Of a stretch of DNA of 25,634 bases, positions 15,951-23,432 are shown in pieces. Position numbers and translations under genes: made by a program. The notes under the pieces were generated by a model. The model saw nothing but the letters and a program-made list of their open reading frames with translations, had not been told where the DNA came from and did not search any database. Source of the stretch: an uncultured Anaerolineaceae bacterium (GTDB taxonomy: Bacteria; Chloroflexota; Anaerolineae; Anaerolineales; Anaerolineaceae); assembly GCA_938020565.1 (NCBI GenBank), contig CALIHP010000031.1, forward strand, positions 1 to 25,634, in the 5' to 3' direction. The stretch's first letter is position 1, and every line of letters begins with the position of its first letter.

Positions 15951-15978
15951 CGACGCCGGGCTCGAACGCCCGGCGTCG
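15951..15978. other. strong 10-bp GC-rich hairpin
   Basis: CGACGCCGGG (15951-15960) and CCCGGCGTCG (15969-15978) are perfect reverse complements around an 8-base loop. There is no U-run on either side, so alone it is not a classical terminator. It lies just past the terminator of the alcohol dehydrogenase and may act as a back-up stop or protect a 3' end. Confidence 0.6.
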
Positions 15979-15980
15979 GT

Positions 15981-16022
15981 AAAATGAATCCCCCCGCCGA
16001 AAGGAGGAAGCGGAAGGATTCA
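15981..16022 (-). terminator. terminator of the secondary alcohol dehydrogenase gene
   Basis: TGAATCC (15985-15991) pairs with GGATTCA (16016-16022), extended by CCGC/GCGG across two positions that pair as G-U only in minus-strand RNA. Four Us follow (15981-15984 as AAAA). It is 24 bp past the stop of the dehydrogenase at 16047. Confidence 0.7.
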
Positions 16023-16046
16023 GATTGCAGAGAAAGGAGAAGAAAA

Positions 16047-17099
16047 TTACGCGATAACGACCGGCTTAATCAATTCAGCCGCTTTATCCTTCATCATATC
16101 CAGGCAGGTTTCAACGCTGGCAAGGCCGTTGAAGCGATGCGTCACCATTAATCCGGTGTCCATGCGTCCGGACGTCATCATCGACGTCAGTTTCTGCATG
16201 CGCAGCCGCCCGCCGGGCATCAGACCGCCGTTGATGCGTTTGTGTCCCATGCCGACGCCCCAGTTCAGACGGCCAAGCTTAATATAGTCGCCCTCGCCTA
16301 AATAGTTGACGTTGCCGATCGCGCCGCCCGGCTTGAGCATCGCAAGCGCCTGATCAAAGGTATCGACATCGCCGCCGGCAACGACGACTTTATCGACCGG
16401 ACCATGGTTGAGGTCAAGAATCTGCTCAACGATATCACCGTTGCGATAATTGATAATATCCGTCGCGCCATAGGCTTTCGCGACTTCAATACATTTCGGA
16501 CGGGAACCGACCGCGAAAAGACGCCCGGCGCCATGCAGCGCAGCGCCCGCAACCGACATCAGGCCGACAGGGCCGATCCCGACGACAACGACCGTATCGC
16601 CGAATTCAACGCCGGCAAGCTCGACGCCATGGAACCCGGTCGGGACCATATCGCAGAACATCACCGCGGCGGCAGGATCCATTCCCTCGGGAATCAGCGC
16701 CAGGTTGCCGTCAGCGTCATTGACATGGAAATATTCAGCAAAAACGCCGTCTTTAATATTCGAGAATTTCCAGCCCGCGAGCATGCCGCCCGAATGCATC
16801 GAGTACCCGGCCTGAGCTTCGAGCGAATTCCAATCCGGCGTAATCGCCGGGGCGATGACTTTATCGCCGACCTTGAAATCTTTAACGAGGGAACCGACTT
16901 CGACGATTTCACCGACGGCCTCATGGCCCAGCGTCAGGTTATGGCGATCGCCGATCGCGCCCGCCCAAACGGTATGTACGTCGGAGGTGCAGGGAGCCAG
17001 CGCAATCGGTTTCACAATCGCGTCCAACGGTCCGCAGACTGGCATCGGCTTATCAATCCATCCAACTTTTCCAATACTCAACATCGCAAAAGCTTTCAT
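16047..17099 (-). CDS. NADP-dependent secondary (isopropanol-type) alcohol dehydrogenase, zinc-dependent
   Basis: A 350-residue protein that aligns throughout with the Thermoanaerobacter brockii / Clostridium beijerinckii enzymes, starting 'MKAFAMLSIGKVGWI'. Catalytic zinc ligands are in their known positions: Cys37 (APCTSD), His59-Glu60 (LGHEAVGE) and Asp150. The coenzyme site GIGPVGLM is followed by Gly198-Ser199-Arg200 and Tyr218, the residues that select NADP(H) over NAD(H). It interconverts secondary alcohols and ketones, or reduces small aldehydes, in the cytosol. The structural zinc loop is lacking, as in that family. AGGAGA precedes the ATG; terminator at 15981-16022. It stands alone, so it is probably monocistronic. 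Confidence 0.93.
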   Translation of the reverse strand: MKAFAMLSIGKVGWIDKPMPVCGPLDAIVKPIALAPCTSDVHTVWAGAIGDRHNLTLGHEAVGEIVEVGSLVKDFKVGDKVIAPAITPDWNSLEAQAGYSMHSGGMLAGWKFSNIKDGVFAEYFHVNDADGNLALIPEGMDPAAAVMFCDMVPTGFHGVELAGVEFGDTVVVVGIGPVGLMSVAGAALHGAGRLFAVGSRPKCIEVAKAYGATDIINYRNGDIVEQILDLNHGPVDKVVVAGGDVDTFDQALAMLKPGGAIGNVNYLGEGDYIKLGRLNWGVGMGHKRINGGLMPGGRLRMQKLTSMMTSGRMDTGLMVTHRFNGLASVETCLDMMKDKAAELIKPVVIA

Positions 17100-17540
17100 C
17101 TTTTCATCTCCTATTAGAGTAAATAATATGTTGTTGAGATCCGACCGTTAGCCGAACCCAACTTAGATTGTAATAGCTCTTCACAATTTCTGCCGGAGCT
17201 TAATTGAAATTTAAGACTATACAATAGATCAACTATTAAACTGATTTTATGCTGTCCGACATCATTCGTCCGACAAATACCGGGAAAACCGCTGACACAA
17301 TTGCCGGGCCAGCGTTGTTTCTGCAACGCTATAACTTCAAAAAGAAACAAGAATATAGCGACATATTAATAAGTTGGCAAAGCAATTCGTTTCAACGCAG
17401 GACCAAGCCGCGCCGGGATCCGGCGCCGATCGATTTCCCCGCAGCATCCAGTATTGTTCGCGCCTGATTCTCCGGCTTGACCTGCTATAATTTCAGGAGA
17501 AACTGCCGCGGTATCCCGCGGGCCGGACCGATTGACTGTA
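17100..17540. other. divergent intergenic region, alcohol dehydrogenase / CapA-like
   Basis: About 440 bp with no supported gene. The part near the dehydrogenase (17100-17250) is AT-rich and must contain its minus-strand promoter, but I cannot pick one with confidence. The part near the CapA-like gene holds the extended -10 promoter at 17483-17491. Confidence 0.55.
17483..17491 (+). promoter_or_regulatory. extended -10 promoter of the CapA-like gene
   Basis: TGCTATAAT, a perfect TGn-TATAAT extended -10 element. The -35 region is weak (CTGATT at 17464-17469, 16 bp away), as is common for extended -10 promoters. It gives a leader of roughly 40 bases to the ATG at 17541. Confidence 0.6.
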
Positions 17541-19193
17541 ATGAAACTTCGTTATTCCATATTTATTCCCTGGAAGAAATTCCCCGTCTGCTGGAGCGTA
17601 TGCCTGCGATTCGCTTTTCTTTTCGGCTTATCGCTGTATGCTATTCTCTTCGGCGACGCTGCGTGGGCTGTGGCGACGTCCGATACCGGATGCAGCGTGT
17701 GGATCGACCGTTCCGCCCCAACCGGGCTGGTCGAGAAGATTCCGGATGGCTGCGAACGCGTCTACGCGCGCGACCGGGCCGGCTGCAGTGTTGAGATCAC
17801 GCCCCCCGGCGGAGCGACGGAAATCGGAGAGGGGACGCGGCTCTTCGCCGCCGTCGCGCCGTTTCCGACGATCAGCGACGAAATCTATTTTGAAGGTATT
17901 CGCCGGAGTTGGCTTGGGCTCTGCCCGGAGAACGGCTGCCAGTCTGTTTTTTACCCGAAAGCTTATCGGAAGACGCTGACCGCGCTCTTCGGGGGAACGC
18001 CGAGCGAAAACGTCCGCGCGATCGACGGCGGGGAGCTGCTGAAAAAAACCTGGGGCGCGGCGAATACAGTTGCGATCGTCCCGTTTGACGGTCTCGATCC
18101 GCGCTGGAAGGTTTTAGGGCTCCGCCTGAGCGAGGAAGACGTCAGCGACCCGTTCGCGATCGATTTTGACCCTGAAGGGTACCCGCTGAAAATCCGCTAC
18201 CGAATAACCGAGCTGCGGAAAGGGGGCTGCCCGGAAACGCTGAAACTGACGACAAATTATGATCCTTCGCGCCTGACGACAGTAACGCTGACCGGAACGA
18301 CCGCGCTGTCGCGCCGCCTCGCGGCCCAGATCGAAACCGAGGGGACCGACTTTCCGATCAGCGAAATCGCGGAATCGATCCGGAAATCCGATCTTGCGCA
18401 TGTCAGCAGCGAAGCGTCTTTTTTCAGCGGCTGCCCTTCAGGAATTCCGCTGCGCCATGATCCGAAATTCTGCGCCCGGCCTGCGTATTTCAGGGTCCTG
18501 ACCGCGCTCGGCGTCGATATCGTCGAGCTGACCGGGAATCATAATCTGGACTGGGGGCCACAGGCGTTTATCGACGCCTATGGGTTATTCCAGCGCGCGG
18601 GAATGAAAACCTACGGAGGCGGGCTGACGCTTTTCGACGCGCGCGCGCCGCTCCTCGTTGAGCATAACGGCAACCGATTTGCCTTTTCAGGCTGCAACTC
18701 GGTCGGGCCGGAAAGCGTATGGGCAACCGAAGAAACCCCCGGCGCTGCGCTCTGCGACTATGACGAGCTGATCACGGAAGTGAAAAAGCTGATTCAGGAG
18801 GGTTATTTCCCAATCGTCACCTTCCAGCAGGTTGAGCATGATTATTATTCCGTGCCGACGATTCAATTCGCCGCGTTTTATCATTTAGCTCAGGCCGGAG
18901 CGACGATCGTCTCCGGCTCGCAGGCGCATATCCCGCAGGGGTTCGGCTTTATCGGCGACCATTTTATGCATTTCGGGCTGGGGAATTTCCTTTTCGACCA
19001 GACCTCGTCTATCGAACGCGATTCCTTCTTCGACCGGCATTATTTCTACGACGGGAAATATCTCGGCGTGCGAATCGAAACGATCCGACGAAACGACGAC
19101 ATGAAGATCGAGTTCCTGACCGGCGCCGAGCGAGCGAAACTGCTGAAAACCGTCTTCTCCTACTCCTATTTTAATCGGACGTTTAAACCATGA
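17541..19193 (+). CDS. CapA-family (poly-gamma-glutamate capsule-type) metallophosphatase-fold protein
   Basis: 550 residues from the ATG at 17541; a TTG three codons earlier is possible and neither has a strong ribosome binding site. Residues about 17-41 are a signal/anchor helix. About 42-235 is an unassigned extracellular domain with several cysteines and 'VAIVPFDGLDPRWKVL', a segment I associate with long CapA proteins of Chloroflexota. The CapA domain (about 245-540) shows 'VTLTGTTALSR', ELTGNHNLDWG (329-339), SGSQAH (458-463) and HFGLGNFLFDQ (477-487), the metal- and phosphate-site motifs. The usual opening 'F-x-G-D' is replaced by 'LTGTTA'. Role is probably cell-envelope polymer handling. 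The gene overlaps the next one by ATGA. Confidence 0.87.
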   Translation: MKLRYSIFIPWKKFPVCWSVCLRFAFLFGLSLYAILFGDAAWAVATSDTGCSVWIDRSAPTGLVEKIPDGCERVYARDRAGCSVEITPPGGATEIGEGTRLFAAVAPFPTISDEIYFEGIRRSWLGLCPENGCQSVFYPKAYRKTLTALFGGTPSENVRAIDGGELLKKTWGAANTVAIVPFDGLDPRWKVLGLRLSEEDVSDPFAIDFDPEGYPLKIRYRITELRKGGCPETLKLTTNYDPSRLTTVTLTGTTALSRRLAAQIETEGTDFPISEIAESIRKSDLAHVSSEASFFSGCPSGIPLRHDPKFCARPAYFRVLTALGVDIVELTGNHNLDWGPQAFIDAYGLFQRAGMKTYGGGLTLFDARAPLLVEHNGNRFAFSGCNSVGPESVWATEETPGAALCDYDELITEVKKLIQEGYFPIVTFQQVEHDYYSVPTIQFAAFYHLAQAGATIVSGSQAHIPQGFGFIGDHFMHFGLGNFLFDQTSSIERDSFFDRHYFYDGKYLGVRIETIRRNDDMKIEFLTGAERAKLLKTVFSYSYFNRTFKP

Positions 19194-19840
19194 ACCTTCC
19201 CGTTAACCTCCAAGGCAAAGCTTTAAAGAAAATCGCCCTGATTGCGGCCGGGCTCCTCCTCGCCGCCGCCGCGTTCCAGATCGCGTACCGGCTGACCAAC
19301 GCCTGGGCGCCCGCGCCGGACGAAAGGCCGCTGATGACCTCCGCGGATCAGGAGGCCGCCCTCCGCAGCCTGATCGCCGCGCTGAATTCCGGTGATGAGG
19401 AACGGGCGCGGGCGCTGATCGTCGAGGAGGTCCCATTTCGGATCCCGTCGAACGAATTCGGAGAGAAAATCGCCGAATCGCTCCGGCTCGTTTCGATCGC
19501 CGATCCCGGATTCGACGGCTCGCCGGTCCGGGAAGTTGAGATTGAGACGCTCGATACGGCGAAGATCATGGCGCGCGCCATGCTCGAATATCATCAAATC
19601 TTCAATAAAACGACCGAACGCATCACGGACAGCGAGGCCGACGCGGATCTGGCGAAAATTTACCATGCGCTCCTGTCACTCGAACCGCTTCCAAAAGAAA
19701 CCTCGTTCCTGCTGGTAACGTTCGCGCTGGGAAACGGGCCCGATTCGACCGAAGCGGCGGTTAAAGTCGTGTACAATCAAAGTATTGCGGACGCCTTTTC
19801 AGGGAACCTGGAGGAAAACGCCCGGCGAATATCGCCGTAG
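19190..19840 (+). CDS. membrane-anchored protein of unknown function, coupled to CapA-like
   Basis: A 216-residue protein. Residues about 14-36 are one hydrophobic helix ('IALIAAGLLLAAAAFQIAY') near the N terminus, so the rest is outside the membrane. The outer part is helical and acidic, with 'DQEAALRSLIAALNSGDEERA', reminiscent of small NTF2/DUF4878-like lipoprotein-type domains, but I cannot place it. There is no lipobox cysteine. Its ATG overlaps the TGA of the CapA-like gene by 4 bp, which shows translational coupling and a shared envelope role. No obvious terminator follows; thioredoxin reductase begins 127 bp later. Confidence 0.75.
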   Translation: MNLPVNLQGKALKKIALIAAGLLLAAAAFQIAYRLTNAWAPAPDERPLMTSADQEAALRSLIAALNSGDEERARALIVEEVPFRIPSNEFGEKIAESLRLVSIADPGFDGSPVREVEIETLDTAKIMARAMLEYHQIFNKTTERITDSEADADLAKIYHALLSLEPLPKETSFLLVTFALGNGPDSTEAAVKVVYNQSIADAFSGNLEENARRISP

Positions 19841-19967
19841 ACGGTAAAAGCCGCCGCCCAGGCGCGGGAGAATTATCAAAACCGAAAAATTTCTTCGTTT
19901 TAAGCTGAAAAGCTTCAATCGAATGATTTAATAAATTACGATTTATCAAAAGAAACAGGAAAATCAC

Positions 19968-20894
19968 ATGAGCGAAAAAAAACATCTTGACACCAAAGTC
20001 TTAATCGTCGGCAGCGGCGCGGCGGGGCTTTCCGCCGCGATTTATACCGCGCGGGCCGAGCTGGAGCCGGTCATCCTGACCGGGCCGACGCTCGGCGGCC
20101 AGATCACGCTGACGGCGGACGTCGAAAACTATCCCGGCGTTCCAGAACGAATCTCCGGGACCGAATTAATCATGAAATTCGCCGATCAGGCGGAAAAATT
20201 CGGCGCGAAAATCGATTACACGAGCGCCGAATCGATCGACTTCGCCCAGCGTCCGTTCGTCGTCGAGACCGAAGGGAAAATTTACCATGCTGAAAGCCTG
20301 ATCCTGGCGACCGGATCGAAAGCCGTTTTGATGAACGTCCCGGGCGAGAAAGAGCTGACCGGCGCGGGGGTCTCCTACTGCGCGACCTGTGACGGAGCGT
20401 TTTACCGTGGGAAGAACGTCGCGGTCGTCGGCGGCGGGACGGCCGCGGTCGAGGAAGCGGTCTTCCTGACGCGTTTCGTGAATAAAGTCACGATTATCCA
20501 TCGCCGCGACCAGCTGCGCGCGGACGCCGCGGCGCAGAAGAAAGCCAAAGCCAACCCGAAAATCGATTTCCTCTGGGACTCGGTTGTGACCGAGGTCGTC
20601 GGCAAGGACTTCGTTGAAGCGTTGAACGTAAGGAACGTAAAAAACGGCGAAGAACGACGGATCCCGTTTGACGGCGTTTTTGTCTTCATCGGACATAAGC
20701 CGATTTCCGAGCTGTACGAAGGGAAGCTTTCGCTGAAAAACGGACTGATCCCGATCGACGCGCACATGCGGACGGAGATTCCGGGCGTCTACGCCGCCGG
20801 GGAAACCGTCGACGGCGACTATCGTCAGCTGATCGTGTCGGCCGCTTCCGGGGCGCAGGCTGCAATGACGCTGATTAAGGATCGAGGGGAATAA
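19968..20894 (+). CDS. trxB: thioredoxin-disulfide reductase
   Basis: A 308-residue flavoprotein, normal length for the low-molecular-weight type. The FAD site GSGAAG is at 15-20, the redox-active Cys138-Ala-Thr-Cys141 motif is followed by Asp142-Gly143, and the NADPH domain has GGGTAA (155-160) and the phosphate-binding HRR (178-180). The closing motif reads 'YAAGETVDGDYRQ' with Glu279 where most family members have Asp. It passes electrons from NADPH to thioredoxin in the cytosol. AGGAAA precedes the ATG. No thioredoxin gene is next to it. Confidence 0.93.
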   Translation: MSEKKHLDTKVLIVGSGAAGLSAAIYTARAELEPVILTGPTLGGQITLTADVENYPGVPERISGTELIMKFADQAEKFGAKIDYTSAESIDFAQRPFVVETEGKIYHAESLILATGSKAVLMNVPGEKELTGAGVSYCATCDGAFYRGKNVAVVGGGTAAVEEAVFLTRFVNKVTIIHRRDQLRADAAAQKKAKANPKIDFLWDSVVTEVVGKDFVEALNVRNVKNGEERRIPFDGVFVFIGHKPISELYEGKLSLKNGLIPIDAHMRTEIPGVYAAGETVDGDYRQLIVSAASGAQAAMTLIKDRGE

Positions 20895-20921
20895 GAACGA
20901 GAGTCGAACGGGAAAAGCCTG

Positions 20922-21152
20922 CTATCCGTCCAGGCTCGCGACGGCCAGCAGGGAGTCGCGGATCCGGATATATAAAATCCCATTGTCGTCATACCTGCGT
21001 ACGATATGGTCCCTGACGACAATGATTTTTTTAAATGAATCCGGGATCCGAACGAGCGGCCGGATTGCCTGATCCCGCTTTGCAGGATTCTCTATACGCC
21101 ATGCCGATTGAATATAAACCGTTTTCCCGTCCAAATCTACTTTCAGCTGCTT
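20922..21152 (-). pseudogene. C-terminal remnant of an AAA ATPase with DUF4143 domain
   Basis: The frame reads 'KQLKVDLDGKTVYIQSA', 'KRDQAIRPLVRIPDSFKKII', 'RDHIVRRYDDNGILYI' and 'IRDSLL', which follows the order of the C-terminal end of DUF4143 ATP-binding proteins (V-D-F, Y-I-Q-S-A, E-K-R-x-x-E, S-F-K-K-I-V, D-x-x-G-I). A TGA closes the frame on the upstream side at 21153-21155 and the whole ATPase portion is missing, so only about 75 codons remain. A TTG at 21134 could start a peptide, but I see no ribosome binding site. It is convergent with trxB, 27 bp away. Confidence 0.65.
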
Positions 21153-21253
21153 TCAGATTTCACCCCCACCCGGAGCGTACGTCCGCGTTTCGACAACGCC
21201 AACGTTAACACCTATACCATGATCAGCGCAGGAATTGTACGGAAGGAGACGCC

Positions 21254-21346
21254 ATGTCGATTCGAATCGAGCTCATCAGGAAATTAATCCTCGCGTCGGA
21301 TTTTAATCTGCTTCATGTCAAGCCTTTCTTATCGGATGCCGAATGA
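21254..21346 (+). CDS. 30-residue orphan ORF, probably the start of a lost gene
   Basis: An ATG with a strong GGAAGGAG site 6 bases upstream opens a 30-residue frame beginning MSIRIELIRKLILASDFN. It ends in the 3' part of the convergent GyrI-like gene, overlapping it from 21318. The good start signal with such a short product suggests a gene cut off by a rearrangement when the neighbouring block arrived. No family can be assigned. Confidence 0.3.
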   Translation: MSIRIELIRKLILASDFNLLHVKPFLSDAE

Positions 21347-21953
21347 CCGTCCGCAGCTTTTCAGGAGCGACCTTTCTGGCATCGCTAAGATAAATTTCAT
21401 GGTGCATCCGCTTATCCGTAATATCAAGGACATACCCCGCGTTCTCCATGTATTCGTGCATAAGCGCGACCGTGGCGGGCTCATTATCATAAGAGCCGAC
21501 ATGCATACACTGAACGCATTCTCCCTCTTCATAATTTAAGAACTCAACCTTGGAAAAGTCTGTTTTCTTTTTCTTTGCCGCTTCAGCTACAGCCCATTCA
21601 AAATCACTTTTCGTCACGAAATCAGGAAGTCGAATAACGGATATCCACTTGAAGCTTTCCTTGTGAGCATAATCAATACCCTTCATACCATCCTGCCACC
21701 AGAATCCCTCAAGCGGTGGTACAACGTAATCAAAATACCCTTTAATCTGACGATCGCCTTTTTTGCTCATCTTGATCGTAAAAGCAATACCGTAGAGCAG
21801 CCCGATGGATTGCTTGTATTCGCCTCCTTCCACATTCGGATCGCCCTGTCCTCGGACCGCCAGATAATTCATGCTCGGCACGGTAACAATGCCAGGCTCG
21901 TTCTTTGGCAGATAGAACTCTTTGTATTCTTTCTTGAAATCAAACGCCATCAT
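21318..21953 (-). CDS. GyrI-like small-molecule-binding domain protein
   Basis: A 211-residue single-domain protein. The start has GAGGAGGAA upstream. It shows the pattern of stand-alone GyrI-like proteins: 'PSMNYLAVRGQGDPN' near the N terminus, 'YGIAFTIK', 'PPLEGFWW', 'VEFLNYEEGECVQCMHVGSY' followed by 'HEYMENAGY' and 'HHEIYLSDARKVAPEKLRTV' at the end. GyrI-like domains bind small organic compounds; some stand-alone members hydrolyse cyclopropane toxins, others act as drug-sensing parts of regulators. No DNA-binding domain is present here. It is flanked by gene remnants on both sides and a strong inverted repeat lies in its leader (21985-22017). Confidence 0.85.
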   Translation of the reverse strand: MMAFDFKKEYKEFYLPKNEPGIVTVPSMNYLAVRGQGDPNVEGGEYKQSIGLLYGIAFTIKMSKKGDRQIKGYFDYVVPPLEGFWWQDGMKGIDYAHKESFKWISVIRLPDFVTKSDFEWAVAEAAKKKKTDFSKVEFLNYEEGECVQCMHVGSYDNEPATVALMHEYMENAGYVLDITDKRMHHEIYLSDARKVAPEKLRTVIRHPIRKA

Positions 21954-21984
21954 AACGATTCCTCCTCGCGTTTTACTTATGCAC

Positions 21985-22017
21985 GCTTCGGCCTTTCTAA
22001 CGAAAAAAGGCCGAAGC
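21985..22017. other. perfect 12-bp inverted repeat upstream of the GyrI-like gene
   Basis: GCTTCGGCCTTT (21985-21996) and AAAGGCCGAAGC (22006-22017) pair perfectly around a 9-base loop. It lies 32 bp before the GyrI-like start, in its presumed leader. No U-run follows on either strand outside the stem. It may be an operator, a 5' stabiliser or a leftover terminator. Confidence 0.6.
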
Positions 22018-22286
22018 TGTATTCCGTTATGCCCGTATTCCCCTGCGGCAGAGGAAAGCGACCGTGATTCGCTTAAATAAAAGTTATCCGAGTTTTATGG
22101 CCCAGGCTGGAAGCAGACCCGCAAAAACCGGTTCTGCGCGCATACCTGTTTTGCCACCTGTCAGTTTTCCGCCGAATCTGGAAACGGGTATACTTCCATC
22201 TATATGAGTTTAATGCATTCGCGAGTATCCGCGTCACAGAGCATTTATATTTTCGGGGTTCGAGTACCGTAACGGCGGAGAATCAA

Positions 22287-22442
22287 TTGACAAACAGCAG
22301 CCTGAACATTGCGGAAATCGCCCGCCTCGTCGGATACAAAAACCCGGGCAGCTTTACCGCGCAATTCAAAAAAAGCACGGGGATTCTCCCGCTGGCTTAC
22401 AGGTTGAACAAATCAGCGATCAAGAATAAATTCATACCATAA
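22287..22442 (+). pseudogene. C-terminal remnant of an AraC-family regulator
   Basis: The frame reads 'NSSLNIAEIARLVGYKNPG', 'SFTAQFKKSTGILPLAYR' and ends at TAA 22440-22442. This is the second helix-turn-helix of AraC/XylS proteins (I-A-E-I-A-x-x-V-G-Y, F-x-x-x-F-K-K-x-x-G-x-x-P-x-x-Y-R). The frame stays open back to about 22075, but the upstream codons do not resemble the first HTH or a sensor domain, so the gene is broken. It ends 14 bp before the aldo/keto reductase start, which suggests it was that gene's own regulator. The rest of 21954-22286 holds only the inverted repeat at 21985-22017. Confidence 0.7.
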
Positions 22443-22456
22443 GGAGGCACAATACC

Positions 22457-23383
22457 ATGAAAACAATCAATGTCATAAACGGACCGCAAAACGCGTCGGC
22501 GATTATTCTCGGCTGCATGAGGATGCCCGCGCTGTCGGTTGAAAAAGCCGCGGAGATGATCCGGACGGCGGCGGAGCTCGGCGTCAGCTTCTTCGATAAC
22601 GCAACCTGCTATGGAAACGGGGAAGCGGAAACCCGATTCGGCGACGCGTTCAAGCGGACCGGGCTCCGGCGGGAAGACGTCGTGATCCAGACGAAATGCG
22701 GGTTATGCTTTGAGCGGAACGAATTCGATTGGACAAAAGAAAATATCCTCTCCAGCGTCGACGACAGCCTGACCCGGATGAAGCTCGACTATCTGGACGT
22801 CCTGCTGCTGCATCGGCCCGACCTGATTTTCGAACCGGAAGCGGTCGCGGAGGCGTTCGACGAATTTGAGAAAAACGGGAAGGTCCGCTTCTTCGGCGTC
22901 AGCAACGTCCCGGTTTTCCAATTGGAGCTGCTCAAGAAATTCGTCCGTCAGCCGCTGGTCTTCAATCAGCTTCAATTCTCAATCGAGCAGTCGCAGCTCA
23001 TCGACCAGGCGCTTTACATGAATAACCTGACGACAGAACGCTCGATCGACCGGGACGGCGGAATTCTGGATTACTGCCGGTTGAACGATATCACAATCCA
23101 GGCCTGGTCGCCGCTCCAGCATGGCTTCTTTAAGGGCTGCTTCGTCGACGACCCGGCGTTCCCGGAGCTTAACGAAGCGCTGGGCGAGATCGGCGAAAAA
23201 TACGGCGTTCCGAAAACTGCCGTCGCGATCGCCTGGATCCTGCGTCATCCGGCGAAAATACAGGCGATCGCCGGAACGATGAACCCCAGCCACTTGAAGG
23301 ATATCTGCGCCGCGACGAACGTCGGCCTGACGCATCATGAGTGGTACCGGCTGTACCTGGCGTCGGGGAAAAAGCTCCCCTGA
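22457..23383 (+). CDS. aldo/keto reductase (YdhF-type)
   Basis: A 308-residue (beta/alpha)8-barrel oxidoreductase. The catalytic tetrad is complete: Asp47 and Tyr52 (FFDNATCYGNG), Lys80 (QTKCG) and His119 (LLHRPD). The later 'GVSNVPVFQLELL', 'AWSPLQHGFF' and 'PAKIQAIAGTMNPSHL' with 'VAIAWILRHP' are the NADPH-binding side of the YdhF-like branch. It reduces aldehydes or ketones with NADPH. AAGGAGG lies 10 bases before the ATG. The iron-type alcohol dehydrogenase starts 49 bp after its stop on the same strand, so the two likely form an operon for carbonyl reduction. Confidence 0.92.
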   Translation: MKTINVINGPQNASAIILGCMRMPALSVEKAAEMIRTAAELGVSFFDNATCYGNGEAETRFGDAFKRTGLRREDVVIQTKCGLCFERNEFDWTKENILSSVDDSLTRMKLDYLDVLLLHRPDLIFEPEAVAEAFDEFEKNGKVRFFGVSNVPVFQLELLKKFVRQPLVFNQLQFSIEQSQLIDQALYMNNLTTERSIDRDGGILDYCRLNDITIQAWSPLQHGFFKGCFVDDPAFPELNEALGEIGEKYGVPKTAVAIAWILRHPAKIQAIAGTMNPSHLKDICAATNVGLTHHEWYRLYLASGKKLP

Positions 23384-23432
23384 CGACCGCCGCGAATATC
23401 GTCCCGTTTTGGAACAAAAAAGGAGAAAAATT

